Positions 45,595 through 55,827 of a stretch of 64,000 nucleotides of DNA are shown here, piece by piece. The position numbers and the translations under genes are program-made. The notes under the pieces were generated by a model. That model was not told the DNA's origin and ran no database searches. It saw only the letters and a list, made by a program, of their open reading frames with translations. Source of the stretch: Candidatus Harpocratesius repetitus (lineage in GTDB: Archaea > Asgardarchaeota > Lokiarchaeia > Sigyniarchaeales > Promethearchaeaceae); contig JAIZWK010000001.1 in NCBI GenBank assembly GCA_021498095.1, forward strand, positions 3,597,450-3,661,449. The letters run 5' to 3'. Each line of letters starts with the position of its first letter. Positions within the stretch are counted from its first letter, which is position 1.

Positions 45595-46890
45595 TCAGTT
45601 ATTATTAAGCAACCATTTCCATAATGGTATATATTCTATAGTTTTGTTTTTCTTTTTGACGATCTGCTCTTCATCCCATGTAATCAATAGCATTTTTTCA
45701 CATCCTAATTCTTCATTTGCTTTTAACAGCCCTTTTTCTTCGCGGGTTCGAGTTTTATTTGAATTAATCTTGTAAGAAACTTGAATAAGTTGGATTATCT
45801 TTGTTCCAAATTTGATTACAAAATCCACTTCATATTGTTCTGGAGATTTCCAATAATATATTTCAAAAGGACGCTCATGTTGAATTGATCGTCGTTTCAA
45901 TTCTAAAAAGACTAAATTCTCAATTTGTCGAGTGATATTACTCTCTGTTCGGAAGCCAATTTTCGCATTAAGGCCTAAATCCACAGAATAAATTTTTCGT
46001 GGGGAACGATGTTGTGTCTTATAGCGTTTGCTGTAAATAGAAAGACTAAAGAAAAGATATGCTTTTTCTAAATAATCCAAGTATGTTGCAATTAAATTCT
46101 TGTTTATCCCTAAAGAACCAGCCAATCGAGAATATGTGTAATAACTTGCAGGAGTGCTTAAGAAATAGTATGCGATTTTTTCTAAATCATTTGGTTTATG
46201 GATTCTATAGCGATAAACAATGTCTTTCATCAGTATTGAGTCAAAAAGATCACGCAAATATCGTGGAGAATCATGATATTTGAAAACCTCGGGAAAACCT
46301 CCTGAGTCAAGATAATTCTTTAAATGATACATAATAGTTCCGATTTGTTCATCACTATAACCTTGAAAACTAAACTTTTTTAAGGATAAATACTCTTGAA
46401 AGCTAAAGGGAAAAAGGTCGTAACGAAGAAATCGGCCGGTTAGGTAGGTACTCAATTCTGAACTTAGCAATGATGAATTACTTCCTGTTATTAAGACTGT
46501 GTATTTACGACGGAGGAGTCTATTAACAAACATTTCCCATTTTGGTTGATTTTGTGGTTCGTCGAGTAAAAGAGTTGATACCTTTCCATAAATATGATGA
46601 ACAGCAGTTAGAATTTCCTGAAATCCATCAGTTCCTAAATCTCCTAAACGTTCATCATCGAAATTGATATATCCATACTTAACATTTTCATCAGAATCAT
46701 TAATATCGTTAGAGATGCTAGAATAAAGGAGTTGATGAGCAAATGTACTCTTCCCTGATCGACGTACTCCCATAATAATAATTGCGATCCCTCTTTCCAA
46801 TGGCACTTGAAGTTGACGTGGAATGATTTGGTTGCTTAAGAATAATTCTTGAATTTCCTTTTTCTGATCTCGAAGAATCTTTTCAAACAA
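45595..46890 (-). CDS. AAA ATPase with DUF4143-type C-terminal domain
   Basis: A 431-residue ATPase. Walker A is IMGVRRSGKSTFAHQLL (about 40-56), Walker B is STLLLDEPQNQPKWEMFVNRLL, and an Arg-containing ITGSNSSLLSSELSTYLTGRFL follows, with the typical PFSFQEYL. The C-terminal part includes NLVFLELKRR and PEQYEVDFVI, the DUF4143 (nuclease-like) hallmark: E-L-x-R...E-V-D-F-V. Such proteins are widespread in archaea, linked to mobile DNA, with unknown role. A degenerate 33-bp tandem repeat lies 44-165 bp upstream of its start. Confidence 0.8.
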   Translation of the reverse strand: MFEKILRDQKKEIQELFLSNQIIPRQLQVPLERGIAIIIMGVRRSGKSTFAHQLLYSSISNDINDSDENVKYGYINFDDERLGDLGTDGFQEILTAVHHIYGKVSTLLLDEPQNQPKWEMFVNRLLRRKYTVLITGSNSSLLSSELSTYLTGRFLRYDLFPFSFQEYLSLKKFSFQGYSDEQIGTIMYHLKNYLDSGGFPEVFKYHDSPRYLRDLFDSILMKDIVYRYRIHKPNDLEKIAYYFLSTPASYYTYSRLAGSLGINKNLIATYLDYLEKAYLFFSLSIYSKRYKTQHRSPRKIYSVDLGLNAKIGFRTESNITRQIENLVFLELKRRSIQHERPFEIYYWKSPEQYEVDFVIKFGTKIIQLIQVSYKINSNKTRTREEKGLLKANEELGCEKMLLITWDEEQIVKKKNKTIEYIPLWKWLLNNN

Positions 46891-46933
46891 TATGAAAACC
46901 CAATTAAATTAAGTGAATTCAAATATATAAATT

Positions 46934-47055
46934 TTGGCTAATAAATTGACTAAAAATTTAAAATTATGATTAGTAAATTAACTAAAATTTTAAAATTTTG
47001 GTTAGTATCATGACAATATTTTTAAAAATATGGCTAAGATAAAATTTAATATTTG
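46934..47055. repeat. Degenerate 33-bp tandem repeats upstream of the ATPase
   Basis: About 3.7 units of a 31-33 bp motif: TTGGCTAATAAATTGACT... (46934-46966), TGATTAGTAAATTAACT... (46967-46999), GGTTAGTATCATGAC... (47000-47030), TGGCTAAG... (47031-47055). Each unit has G[G/A]NTA(A/G)...GACTA-like ends and an internal A/T palindrome (AAATTTAAAATT). It could be an operator for autoregulation of the ATPase, or part of a mobile-element end. It lies between its start codon and the membrane protein gene. Confidence 0.5.
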
Positions 47056-47191
47056 ATTTTTTTTCAAAATTTAAAAGTAACCAAAGCATATTTTTGTTAA
47101 TAATAACTGTTTTTATAACGCAAGCACATTTTATTCTAAAAATATGCATCTATTTCATTAGAACGTTAAAAAGATATAGTATTTATCAATA
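47056..47191. other. Short AT-rich gap
   Basis: T/A-rich sequence between the tandem repeats and the stop of the membrane protein gene; no distinct feature. Confidence 0.3.
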
Positions 47192-48295
47192 TTAAAAAAA
47201 AATAGAATTGTTATTTGCAAGATCCCATAAGAAATAAACCAAAAACAAAATTACAAAACTGAATGTTGTGATAACATAAGTTTTAGTATAAATTTTAAAT
47301 TGATTTCTGGAAGAAGGGTGATTTTTCGATGAATTTTTATTTTCTACTCCATCTTTCATATCATTTATTTCTTGAGTGGATTTATTATAATCTACTGAAT
47401 TATTTTTAAATACATTCAATTTTTGAGAAATTCTACTCTGAATCATGTTGAAAATAAGCACAGAAATCCAGATCATGAATGAAGCTTTTAGAGTCACCAC
47501 TTGAGGCCAAAAAAAAAGTTCATAATCGACAAATATCCCTGCCATATACCACATCTGGGTAATATACCCGTCAAATATTGGTAAACAATTCAGAATAAAT
47601 AAAAGCGCCTGTCTAGCAGGGATTGAAGCATGATTTTTTTCTAATAAGAAATAAGAGAGGTGATTTAAATATCCATATATGCCGATAAATAGCGCATAGA
47701 AACACCATTTATACAATTTTAGATAAAAACCTACGAAATAAATTTCGCTAAAAATAAAATCTAAGAACCATAACAATCCTAAACCGATAAAATATATTCC
47801 GATAATTATCCATTTCGGTAAATTCTCTAATGAGTACTTTTTTGTTGCTACTTTCTGGCTTTGTCCAATCTTAGTATCACGTGTTTTTATTGTCCAATAC
47901 AACCCGATGCTAACCATATTTGCCAAGATAATTAAAATAAATACAGAATTATTTTCAGTAAACAGATTCCTTAACCATTTTCCCAGAAAGGATTCATTAG
48001 GATTAGAGATATTCCAAATTGGTTTAAGAAAAAGCCACCAAAGGCGCCAAAAATTCGGAAATTCTCCTTCTACTGCTGGAGCTGATATTTGCAGATAATC
48101 ATATAAAGCAAGCATGTCGTCTGTAAAAAAAGGCAACGAGTTTCTCAATCGAATAGGTCCTTTATAAACAATAAAAATATAGAAGCTAAGGATTAACGTA
48201 AAGCTCACATAAGATATACAGATACCAAAAAGCCACTTCGCTGTCTGATAACCCCATTTCAGCAATTTTTTTGAGTTATTTTGAATATTTTTCAT
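47192..48295 (-). CDS. Multi-pass membrane protein of unknown function
   Basis: A 367-residue protein with seven or eight predicted transmembrane segments (about 22-46, 118-136, 160-178, 190-210, 225-245, 268-285, 340-358). A charged, polar region occurs before the last segment (about 290-335, with NKSTQEINDMKDGVENKNSSKN). I recognise no family. Start ATG at 48295; 23 bp upstream is the 125-bp repeat copy 2, so its promoter lies inside or beside the repeat. The position between two inverted repeats and near an ATPase suggests a mobile cassette (inference). Confidence 0.5.
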   Translation of the reverse strand: MKNIQNNSKKLLKWGYQTAKWLFGICISYVSFTLILSFYIFIVYKGPIRLRNSLPFFTDDMLALYDYLQISAPAVEGEFPNFWRLWWLFLKPIWNISNPNESFLGKWLRNLFTENNSVFILIILANMVSIGLYWTIKTRDTKIGQSQKVATKKYSLENLPKWIIIGIYFIGLGLLWFLDFIFSEIYFVGFYLKLYKWCFYALFIGIYGYLNHLSYFLLEKNHASIPARQALLFILNCLPIFDGYITQMWYMAGIFVDYELFFWPQVVTLKASFMIWISVLIFNMIQSRISQKLNVFKNNSVDYNKSTQEINDMKDGVENKNSSKNHPSSRNQFKIYTKTYVITTFSFVILFLVYFLWDLANNNSIFF

Positions 48296-48318
48296 TTTTA
48301 TTTCTCCTTTTGATTTAA

Positions 48319-48443
48319 AATTATATATTTTTTTCTTAAACGATGTTTCGACAAATTTAAAATTGGGATAGATTTGGGTTTTGTGGATAGTCGATGCAAG
48401 ATTTTCGGATTTCCTTCAATTTTTTGAATTCTGCTATAACCTC
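48319..48443 (-). repeat. Inverted-repeat copy 2
   Basis: Reverse complement of copy 1 (45300-45424). It lies immediately before the start of the membrane protein gene, and a TTTAATTT/AAATTATATATT A/T stretch at its edge (48314-48330) may serve as promoter for that gene. Confidence 0.75.
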
Positions 48444-50548
<2,105 letters not shown>

Positions 50549-51025
50549 GTAACTACTTTATTTACATAAAACCTTTTTTTCTCTTATTTGTTTATGAGGT
50601 TCTAGTAGCATCTTTATTTTTGACTGAATTACCATTTTCATCTTTAGTTTTCCGACAATAATCAATTCTATCCAAGAATTATTTCAGTCGGCAAAAATGA
50701 ACTTTAGAAAATATAATTATGGGTCGATTTTTGACTATTTTTAATCAAATTATAGTTGAACTTGATAAAAAAAGTTCTAAATTTCTGATCGACAAATTTC
50801 AAATTAGGATGGAATATTGATAAATGCGTAAATTATGCAGGATTTTTATTTTTTTATTAATCTATCAAATGTTGATAAAAGCTCTTATCTTTCAGTTACT
50901 ATTCTTGATATTTATTGTAATAATGAAAGTGATTATTTTCCTTTTATTTATCAAAATTCTCAAAAATCCAATAGGTTAAATAATTGTCTGATGATAATTT
51001 ATAGTGGATTAGAGAAATTCATGAG
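50549..51025. other. Intergenic stretch after GAPDH
   Basis: Contains a T-tract, and two GTCGA/TCGAC-like blocks (near 50723 and 50788) that resemble parts of the dispersed repeat but do not match it over length. A 68-codon frame at 50835-51041 overlaps the longin start region and is probably not real. Confidence 0.4.
50570..50590 (+). terminator. T-tract terminator after GAPDH
   Basis: AAAACCTTTTTTTCTCTTATTTG just after the stop codon; a run of T typical of archaeal termination. No hairpin is needed or evident. Confidence 0.4.
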
Positions 51026-51460
51026 ATGGTTAAATTTATGATAATACTAGAAGAAATCTGGTTTATTAATGATTATGGAATTTGCCTTTTTAATTATTCC
51101 ATTGATAAAAAGATGGACCCAGAATTATTCAGCCCAATATTTACTGCAATCAACCAATTTGGGCAAAAAGCAGTAAAAAATTCAATCAATGAAATTTCCA
51201 TGGGTAAAAATTATCTTTTGAGTTTGGATATCCCTGATTATAAATTAAAATTAGTTGGAAGGACCAGCCAAACTAAAAATCGGGAGATAATGGAAAAAAT
51301 GCTAATTGAAATTGCTGAAAAATTTAAAAATCATTTTACTGTTGAAGAGATTGCTCAATATAAAGGACAGGTTGATCAATTTGCACCCTTTTCCCAGTTT
51401 ATCACTGCATATTTCGATCAACAAGAACAGCTAATTCAAAATTTTAAATCCATTCTTTAA
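51026..51460 (+). CDS. Longin/roadblock-like small GTPase regulator-type protein
   Basis: A 144-residue single-domain alpha/beta protein: WFINDYGICLFNYSIDKKMDPELFSPIFTAINQFGQKAV...SMGKNYLLSLDIPDYKLKLVGRTSQTKNREIMEKMLIEIAEKFKNHF. The order (two N-terminal strands, helix, three strands, helix) and similarity to two other proteins in the window (57091 and the C-terminus of 60808) point to the longin/roadblock superfamily expanded in Asgard archaea. These usually bind small GTPases. ATG 51038 (MIILEEIW) is the more likely start. It is monocistronic. Confidence 0.5.
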   Translation: MVKFMIILEEIWFINDYGICLFNYSIDKKMDPELFSPIFTAINQFGQKAVKNSINEISMGKNYLLSLDIPDYKLKLVGRTSQTKNREIMEKMLIEIAEKFKNHFTVEEIAQYKGQVDQFAPFSQFITAYFDQQEQLIQNFKSIL

Positions 51461-51515
51461 TTAATACTTTGATTAGATCTTTATCCTATTTTTTAATTCA
51501 TTCTCTAATATTAAG

Positions 51516-52049
51516 TTAAATTTTAATTTGATCCTTTCGGTTTTTTTCATTTTTTTGAAATACACTTAGTTTTGGAAATAAACAGCCTGTTGAACGTTGG
51601 TATTCAATATATTTTTCTCCAAAACGGCGTACTAAATCCGCTTCTTCAATTTTAATCATGATTGGAGTATAAATAATAATAAAAATCAACGAAATCAAAG
51701 TAGCAGTCCATGAATTAGTCATTAAGCCCATAATCACCCACATTGGAAATTCTCCAATCGTTTGTGGATGGCGAACGTATTTATAGATTCCAGTATATAG
51801 AGATGTATCTTCTGATGGAACCATGGTTTCTTTCCCTGCATCCCGCATTCCAATACTAAAAATTATTCCGAATGGAATCAACAATAAGATACCAGTTAAT
51901 AACGCATGCCATAATTTAGGAAATATAGGAAAGAATAAATTTGGGATTGGAAAAATAGCCCATAATATTAAATTTATTAAAGTAATTGTTTCAAATATTG
52001 AGGCAATCTTCATAATATACTTTTTAACTATCCAAAAGATCCTAAACAA
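51516..52049 (-). CDS. ICMT/PEMT-like membrane methyltransferase
   Basis: A 177-residue membrane protein (about four segments) with the isoprenylcysteine/phospholipid methyltransferase signature: GIYKYVRHPQTIGEFPMWVIMGL (R-H-P with the SAM-contacting His) and near the C-terminus EEADLVRRFGEKYIEYQRSTGCLFPK (the E-E-x-x-L...F-G-x-x-Y-x-x-Y motif). It would methylate a lipid or prenylated cysteine. The Met at 52013 is an alternative start. It sits alone in opposite direction to its neighbours. Confidence 0.75.
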   Translation of the reverse strand: MFRIFWIVKKYIMKIASIFETITLINLILWAIFPIPNLFFPIFPKLWHALLTGILLLIPFGIIFSIGMRDAGKETMVPSEDTSLYTGIYKYVRHPQTIGEFPMWVIMGLMTNSWTATLISLIFIIIYTPIMIKIEEADLVRRFGEKYIEYQRSTGCLFPKLSVFQKNEKNRKDQIKI

Positions 52050-52135
52050 ATTAAATTTATAAAAGATTCAATAAATAAATTTCCTGAACCATCAAAGCCA
52101 ATGAAATTAGATCTTGATATTTAATGTGATTTTAA

Positions 52136-52609
52136 ATGATTGAAATCTCTCCTTTAAAGCCAGATCATGATTTTAATGGATTTGATTGCGGAGAAAAATT
52201 AATTAATGATTTTCTGAAAAATGAATCAAGAAATCAGCAAAAATGGAATATTTCCAATATTTATGTAATTTATAAAGATAACAAGGTTATAGCTTATTCT
52301 GCATTGTTTTCTTGCCACTTTAGATACAAAAATGAAGAATTAAATAGAAAAGTGAGAATTCCAGGAATATGTATTGGTCAACTAGGTGTAGATAAAAAAT
52401 ATAAAAAGAATGGGTTAGGGAAATATTTAATTCAACATTCAATATCAGTCGCAAATAAAATAAGAAAACTAGTTGGTTGTAGAATAATTTATGTTGAAGC
52501 TTTAGAAAATGCGAAGAAATATTGGGAAAGATTCAATTTTAAAGAAATTGAAAAAAAAGGAAAAAATCAATTTAAAATGGTATTTGATATTAATTGTAAT
52601 GATGAATAA
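52136..52609 (+). CDS. GNAT acetyltransferase (TacT/AtaT-like)
   Basis: A 157-residue N-acetyltransferase. Motifs ISPLKPDHDFNGFDCGEKLINDFLKNES, NISNIYVIYKDNKVIAYSALF, GICIGQLGVDKKYKKNGLGKYLIQHS (the acetyl-CoA R/Q-x-x-G-x-G/A loop, here K-K-N-G-L-G-K) and EALENAKKYWERFNFKEI match the toxin-type GNAT group (TacT/AtaT: F-x-C-G-x-x-x-L-x-x-F-L at the N-terminus). Bacterial relatives acetylate aminoacyl-tRNA; the antitoxin that normally goes with them (a ribbon-helix-helix protein) is not seen next to it. It might be a resident acetyltransferase. Not close to any operon. Confidence 0.6.
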   Translation: MIEISPLKPDHDFNGFDCGEKLINDFLKNESRNQQKWNISNIYVIYKDNKVIAYSALFSCHFRYKNEELNRKVRIPGICIGQLGVDKKYKKNGLGKYLIQHSISVANKIRKLVGCRIIYVEALENAKKYWERFNFKEIEKKGKNQFKMVFDINCNDE

Positions 52610-52851
52610 TTTTTATTAATAAATAGCAAAGAATAACATTTAAACCAATTTTATGTTGCTAAATTGAAGTTCAAGTGACAATTTACTCAGTGAAAAAAGT
52701 TATTCAGAAAGCGTGTTATTATCTTTCTCATTTCTCCTTTTTTTTACCCAATCTAATTTATCAACTATAACTATTTTTATAATGATTAACAATTTTTATT
52801 CATTAGAAGAAACTAATAATTATTACCGTGTTTTATATATCATTGAGAAAT

Positions 52852-54066
52852 ATGCCTGAAATTAACTTCACAAAAATCACTGATATGGATATCAAGAATA
52901 AGAAAATTTTGGTTCGTGTCGACATTAACTCTAGTATTGATTTAGAAAAGCACGAAATTCGAAGCGATCCACGTATAAAAGCAATCTTACCCGCTTTAGA
53001 GGCACTTAAAGAAGCAGCTGTAGTTTTAATCGCTCATCAAAGCCGATTTGGAAAACCAGATTGTATTGATTTAGATCTACACGCACAACGTTTAAACGAA
53101 TATCTTGGCGGAAGAGTGAAATTTGTGCGAGATTTGTTCGGTGATGAAGCTATTGCTGCAATTAAAGCACTACAACCTGGAGAAATTTTATTATTAAATA
53201 ATGTTAGACTCTGGAAAACCGAAACTGAAGTTAAAAGTATTGAAGAAGCTGAACAAACGGAACTTATAACCAAATTATCACCACTTTTTGATTATTTTGT
53301 CAATGATGCATTTGGAGCAGCTCATCGAGCCCATGTTTCGTTAATTGGTTGGCCAACGATTTGTGCAGGACCAACAGTAGAACGTGAACTAAAAATGGTG
53401 CAGAAACTCTTTAAACCGGAAAAACCTTCTGTGTGGTTAGTTGGGGGAGCGAAAGCATGGGATAAATTTCAAGCACTTTCCTTCAACTTAGAGAATGGAA
53501 GCATTGATAAAGCATTAGTTTGTGGCTTGACTGCAATTCTTATCTTAGAAGCTAAAGGAATTTCAATGGGGGATGCAAACAAGAAATTTATTGCAGATGA
53601 TTTAGAAGCCCATAAAGATGAAATTCGTGCAGTCTATGAAAAATATGCGGATTCTATTGAATTACCTCTCGATTTGGCATATGAAGAAAATGGAATTAGA
53701 AAAGAAGCACCTACTAAAGAAGCAGGCGCATTAAATGTATCAACTGGAGATATAGGGCAAAAAACCATTGAAAAATATAAAACAATTCTTAAAGAAGCAA
53801 AAACAATTGTTGCCAACGGTCCCCCCGGAATTTTCGAAAATGAAAACTTTAAACAATCATCATTTGAAATCGTAGAAGCTATGGCTGCTGCTGCCGATGC
53901 AGGTGCATTTGTGGCAATTGGTGGAGGGGATATGGGAGCTGTGGCAGAAATGTCTGGATATGGAGACAAGATCACGATTTCAACTGGTGGTGGAGCATTA
54001 CTAAAAATCCTGAGTGGTAAAGATTTACCATTATTACAAGTACTTCGAAATAAAATGCCAAAATAA
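52852..54066 (+). CDS. pgk: Phosphoglycerate kinase
   Basis: PGK of 404 residues from the ATG at 52852 (the frame opens at GTG 52828). ILVRVDINSSID, IRSDPRIKAILPALE, LIAHQSRFGKPD, NNVRLWKTE, FVNDAFGAAHRAHVSLIGWP (substrate-binding helix) and WLVGGAKAWDKFQAL belong to the N-terminal domain, with NGPPGIFENENFK, AMAAAADAGAFVAIGGGDMGA and ISTGGGALLKILSGKDLP in the nucleotide-binding C-terminal domain. A TTTTATATAT stretch at 52831-52840 fits a TATA box close to the start. It lacks an operon partner; GAPDH is 2.3 kb upstream on the same strand. Confidence 0.9.
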   Translation: MPEINFTKITDMDIKNKKILVRVDINSSIDLEKHEIRSDPRIKAILPALEALKEAAVVLIAHQSRFGKPDCIDLDLHAQRLNEYLGGRVKFVRDLFGDEAIAAIKALQPGEILLLNNVRLWKTETEVKSIEEAEQTELITKLSPLFDYFVNDAFGAAHRAHVSLIGWPTICAGPTVERELKMVQKLFKPEKPSVWLVGGAKAWDKFQALSFNLENGSIDKALVCGLTAILILEAKGISMGDANKKFIADDLEAHKDEIRAVYEKYADSIELPLDLAYEENGIRKEAPTKEAGALNVSTGDIGQKTIEKYKTILKEAKTIVANGPPGIFENENFKQSSFEIVEAMAAAADAGAFVAIGGGDMGAVAEMSGYGDKITISTGGGALLKILSGKDLPLLQVLRNKMPK

Positions 54067-54100
54067 GATTTAAAAATATATTATCAAATTAAGTTGTCAT

Positions 54101-54330
54101 TATAATTGAGGATATTTTATCTTTTTTAATTTAAACGCTTTTTTGAATATCATTTATATATATCCGACTTAAATCTGAAATGTCGCAATTCTTTTTTTGT
54201 CGAACTCGATTTTTTCAAAGAATTTGTTAAATATTTACCATCCTGTTTATAAATTCTTCAATTTGAAGTCGATTCTATTAAAATTATTGATTTTCATACC
54301 TTGAATTTGGTACGTTGATAAAATCGACTT
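54101..54330 (-). repeat. Dispersed repeat, copy B
   Basis: Reverse complement of most of copy A (37566-37795). The match runs from GAGGATATTTTATC (54107) to AAAATCGAC (about 54332). Beyond 54332 the copy loses similarity; the mazEF-like pair starts 43 bp further, so an insertion or deletion edge may be here. Confidence 0.7.
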
Positions 54331-54374
54331 TTTCTTTACAAAAATTTTAATTATCGTAATTACATTGTAATTAT

Positions 54375-54629
54375 ATGGAAAAAATTAAAACGAAACTTAT
54401 CCAGATTGGAAACTCTAAAGGGATTAGAATTCCCAAATATATTTTAGAAAGATTGAATCTCCATAATAAAATTGAACTGATTATCGATGAGAAAGCAATG
54501 CAAATACATATTAAATCAGATGAAACTCCAAGAAAAAAATGGGCAGAAAAATTTCAGCAAATGCACGAATCTGGGGATGATATGCTTTTAATCGATGATT
54601 CATTGGATTTGGAAGAATGGGATTGGTGA
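54375..54629 (+). CDS. mazE: MazE/AbrB-type antitoxin
   Basis: An 84-residue protein with an N-terminal swapped-hairpin AbrB fold: KIKTKLIQIGNSKGIRIPKYILERLNL, then IELIIDEKAMQIHI. The G-N-S-x-G-I-R-I-P motif is diagnostic of MazE. The acidic tail (DDMLLIDDSLDLEEWDW) is the part that binds and blocks MazF. It starts close to dispersed repeat copy B. Its stop (TGA at 54627-54629) is followed directly, in the same frame, by the toxin frame. Confidence 0.82.
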   Translation: MEKIKTKLIQIGNSKGIRIPKYILERLNLHNKIELIIDEKAMQIHIKSDETPRKKWAEKFQQMHESGDDMLLIDDSLDLEEWDW

Positions 54630-54644
54630 AAAATTATTCCAAAA

Positions 54645-54968
54645 ATAAAAATTGAGCAATATTCAGTTTATCTTTTAAATTTAGATCCCTCAATTGGACA
54701 TGAGATAAGAAAGACGCGGCCTTGTATAGTAATTTCACCAGATGAAATGAATCAATATCTACAAACGATTATTATTGCTCCAATGACAACAAAATCACAC
54801 GCTTATCCAACCAGAATTAAATTAACGTTTGAGGGAAAAGTAGGATGGATTGTGCTTGATCAAATTCGGACTGTGGATAAAAAAAGAATAGTCAAGAAAC
54901 TTGGAACAGTAGATGCCCAAATAATAAGCAAAATCAAAGAATTAATCAGAGAAATGTTCGTAGATTAG
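54645..54968 (+). CDS. mazF: MazF-type endoribonuclease toxin, no ordinary start codon
   Basis: Reading from 54630 in the antitoxin frame gives KIEQYSVYLLNLDPSIGHEIRKTRPCIVISPDEMN, then APMTTKSHAYPTRIKL and GWIVLDQIRTVDKKRIVKKLG, a complete MazF (about 108 residues) with the catalytic Arg/Thr region (KTRP, MTTKS). However, no ATG, GTG or TTG lies between the antitoxin TGA and Met 54747 (inside the protein). The expected first codon is ATA (54645). Options: an ATA/ATT start, readthrough of TGA giving a MazE-MazF fusion, a decayed toxin, or a sequencing error. From Met 54747 the protein would lack its N-terminal 34 residues. Confidence 0.65.
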   Translation: MKIEQYSVYLLNLDPSIGHEIRKTRPCIVISPDEMNQYLQTIIIAPMTTKSHAYPTRIKLTFEGKVGWIVLDQIRTVDKKRIVKKLGTVDAQIISKIKELIREMFVD

Positions 54969-54984
54969 AACGCCGGATAATTAA

Positions 54985-55154
54985 CAGATGAGGGAGATGT
55001 AGAAGTTTTAGATATTTCAAATGATGGAATTGTGAAAGTGGAATTACAAGGTCACTGTTGTGGATGTCCATATTCACGAATGACTTTAAAAAACAGGATA
55101 GAGCAAATTTTAAAGGAAAAAATTCCAGAAGTTAATGAAGTCATTAATGTATAG
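54985..55154 (+). pseudogene. Truncated duplicate of the NifU-like gene
   Basis: Bases from 54985 to about 55170 repeat 55462-55650 (the downstream NifU gene and a little 3' flank) with few changes. The copy begins in mid-gene just after the mazF stop and has an in-frame TAA at 54978-54980 and no start codon. One frame is open to the TAG at 55152-55154 but encodes only the last 55 residues; Cys-x-x-Cys remains (HCCGC). It is a dead partial copy. Confidence 0.8.
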
Positions 55155-55403
55155 ACTGAATTCTTTTTTACTTTTCATTACTTTTACCAAATTAATAAAT
55201 TTATCTGAGATAGTCAACATGTGAATAAATTTCATCAAGATATATTTAAAAGTTATGCTGGATGATCAAACTTGTTCAGAATTTGATTTGTAGCGAAAAA
55301 GCTTATTCACCATAAGGATTAGATTCAATTAATTTGCTGTGATTCTATTCTTACACTTAATCAAATTCAATTTACTGAATTTATTTTGTGGAGATCGATT
55401 CAA

Positions 55404-55631
55404 ATGTCATGGAAAGATAACGTTACTCTGGTAATCAATCAATTACGCCCCAGTTTACAAGCAGATGGGGGAGATGTAGAAGTTTTAGATATTTCAGATG
55501 ATGGAATTGTGAAAGTGGAATTACAAGGTCACTGTCGTGGATGTCCATATTCACAAATGACTTTAAAAAACGGGATAGAGCAAATTTTAAAGGAAAAAAT
55601 TCCAGAAGTTAAAGAAGTCATTAACGTATAG
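55404..55631 (+). CDS. NifU C-terminal-domain-like Fe-S scaffold protein
   Basis: A 75-residue protein (Met at 55404; the frame opens at 55386). NVTLVINQLRPSLQADGGDVEVLDISDDGIVKVELQGHCRGCPYSQMTLKNGIEQILKEKIPEVKEV is the NifU/Nfu domain with its C-x-x-C motif (HCRGCP). It transfers or holds Fe-S clusters. A partial, dead duplicate lies 235 bp upstream. Confidence 0.88.
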   Translation: MSWKDNVTLVINQLRPSLQADGGDVEVLDISDDGIVKVELQGHCRGCPYSQMTLKNGIEQILKEKIPEVKEVINV

Positions 55632-55827
55632 ACTTAATTCTTTTTTATTTTTGATAATAAAATTATATTAAGAAATATTTTCATTACTTTAAGGAAGTTC
55701 CCATCCGATAAATTCGCGCTCATATACGGTTTGTAAATATCGGAATAATGGTTCTTTTTCAAATGCCAATTTTTTATTTATAATGGTCATTAAAATATTT
55801 CTCCAATAAATTCTGTTTTTTCTCAAA
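55632..55827. other. Short intergenic gap
   Basis: T-tract after nifU (TTCTTTTTTATTTTTG) may terminate it. Nothing else is recognised. Confidence 0.3.

Noticed and set aside
50835..51041. 68-residue frame before the longin gene
   Set aside because: Overlaps the longin start in another frame, has no ribosome site or family features.
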